NCBI RefSeq assembly: GCF_003711515.1
Contig: NW_021167079.1
Coordinates: 4,263,476-4,327,475, forward strand
DNA: 64,000 bases
Origin: Sodiomyces alkalinus F11
Lineage: Eukaryota > Ascomycota > Sordariomycetes > Glomerellales > Plectosphaerellaceae
Direction: 5' to 3'
The number at the start of each line of letters is the position of its first letter. The stretch's first letter is position 1. Of the stretch, positions 63,961 to 64,000 are shown one piece after another. The notes under the pieces are model-generated. The model was not told the origin of the DNA. It ran no database searches and worked only from the letters and a program-made list of their open reading frames with translations. Both the position numbers and the translations under genes were made by a program.

Positions 63961-64000
63961 CCCGGCACCCTCGCTTTTACTAAGAAGGCTTATAGGCCTA

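Larger units (their letters stand above)
61080..64000. repeat. RIP-degraded repeat block (open to the right)
   Basis: No open frame over 60 codons exists in any of the six frames for about 2.9 kb, unlike the rest of the window. TpA is heavily over-represented, and CpA and TpG are scarce: in the 60 bases from 61621, TA occurs 9 times, CA twice and TG not at all. CpG is retained. This is the known footprint of repeat-induced point mutation acting on CpA. Decayed coding traces on the minus strand support mobile-element ancestry. The block runs off the window, so its full size is unknown. Confidence 0.85.

Overview
The window is nuclear DNA of a filamentous ascomycete (Pezizomycotina, probably Sordariomycetes; the class is inferred from gene content and style). 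Genes are split by short introns with GTAAGT/GTGAGT-like donors and CTAAC-type branch sites. They encode fungus-specific proteins (PalH, Zn2Cys6 and fungal-type regulators), and one end of the window carries a repeat block with the signature of repeat-induced point mutation (RIP).

Layout, left to right. (1) 83-2432, minus strand: start of a Ser/Pro-rich, regulator-like protein that runs off the left edge. (2) 4923-~6442, minus: a fungal-specific transcription-factor-domain protein without a visible zinc cluster. (3) 9969-11134, plus: a protein of unknown function with a coherent C-terminal helical domain. (4) 13063-15578, plus: a 790-residue Zn2Cys6 regulator. (5) 18762-18968, plus: a two-exon microprotein gene of 48 codons. 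(6) 20105-21959, plus: a large unrecognised protein. (7) 22600-23867, plus: Kti12 (Elongator/tRNA modification). (8) 26212-28662, plus: PalH, the ambient pH sensor. (9) 30403-32035, plus: ceramide synthase. (10) 35307-38611, minus: an HMT1-type ABC half-transporter. (11) 38612-51934: 13.3 kb with no convincing gene. (12) 51935-52611, plus: a small unrecognised protein. (13) 53733-56544, minus: Cdc48/p97. (14) 58063-60387, minus: Edc3, an mRNA decapping enhancer. (15) ~61080-64000: a RIP-degraded repeat block holding a dead Tc1/mariner-type transposase and at least one other decayed coding stretch.

The genes do not form a pathway, operon or metabolite cluster. They are mostly housekeeping and signalling genes (tRNA modification, pH sensing, sphingolipid synthesis, metal/peptide transport, protein extraction, mRNA decay) between long non-coding stretches. 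Those stretches share short recurring words (TACCTAAGGTA/GGTACCTACCT and TACTCCGTA/TACGGAGTA), microsatellites and long G/C runs. I see no defence system, CRISPR array, rRNA or convincing tRNA. The most interesting items are the spliced microprotein, the inferred 10-nt micro-exon in the leftmost gene, the RIP block with its mutated transposase catalytic site, and the large gene-empty interval with its word families and a C/G palindrome. Exon boundaries were assigned by eye from splice signals and reading-frame continuity, so none has transcript support.
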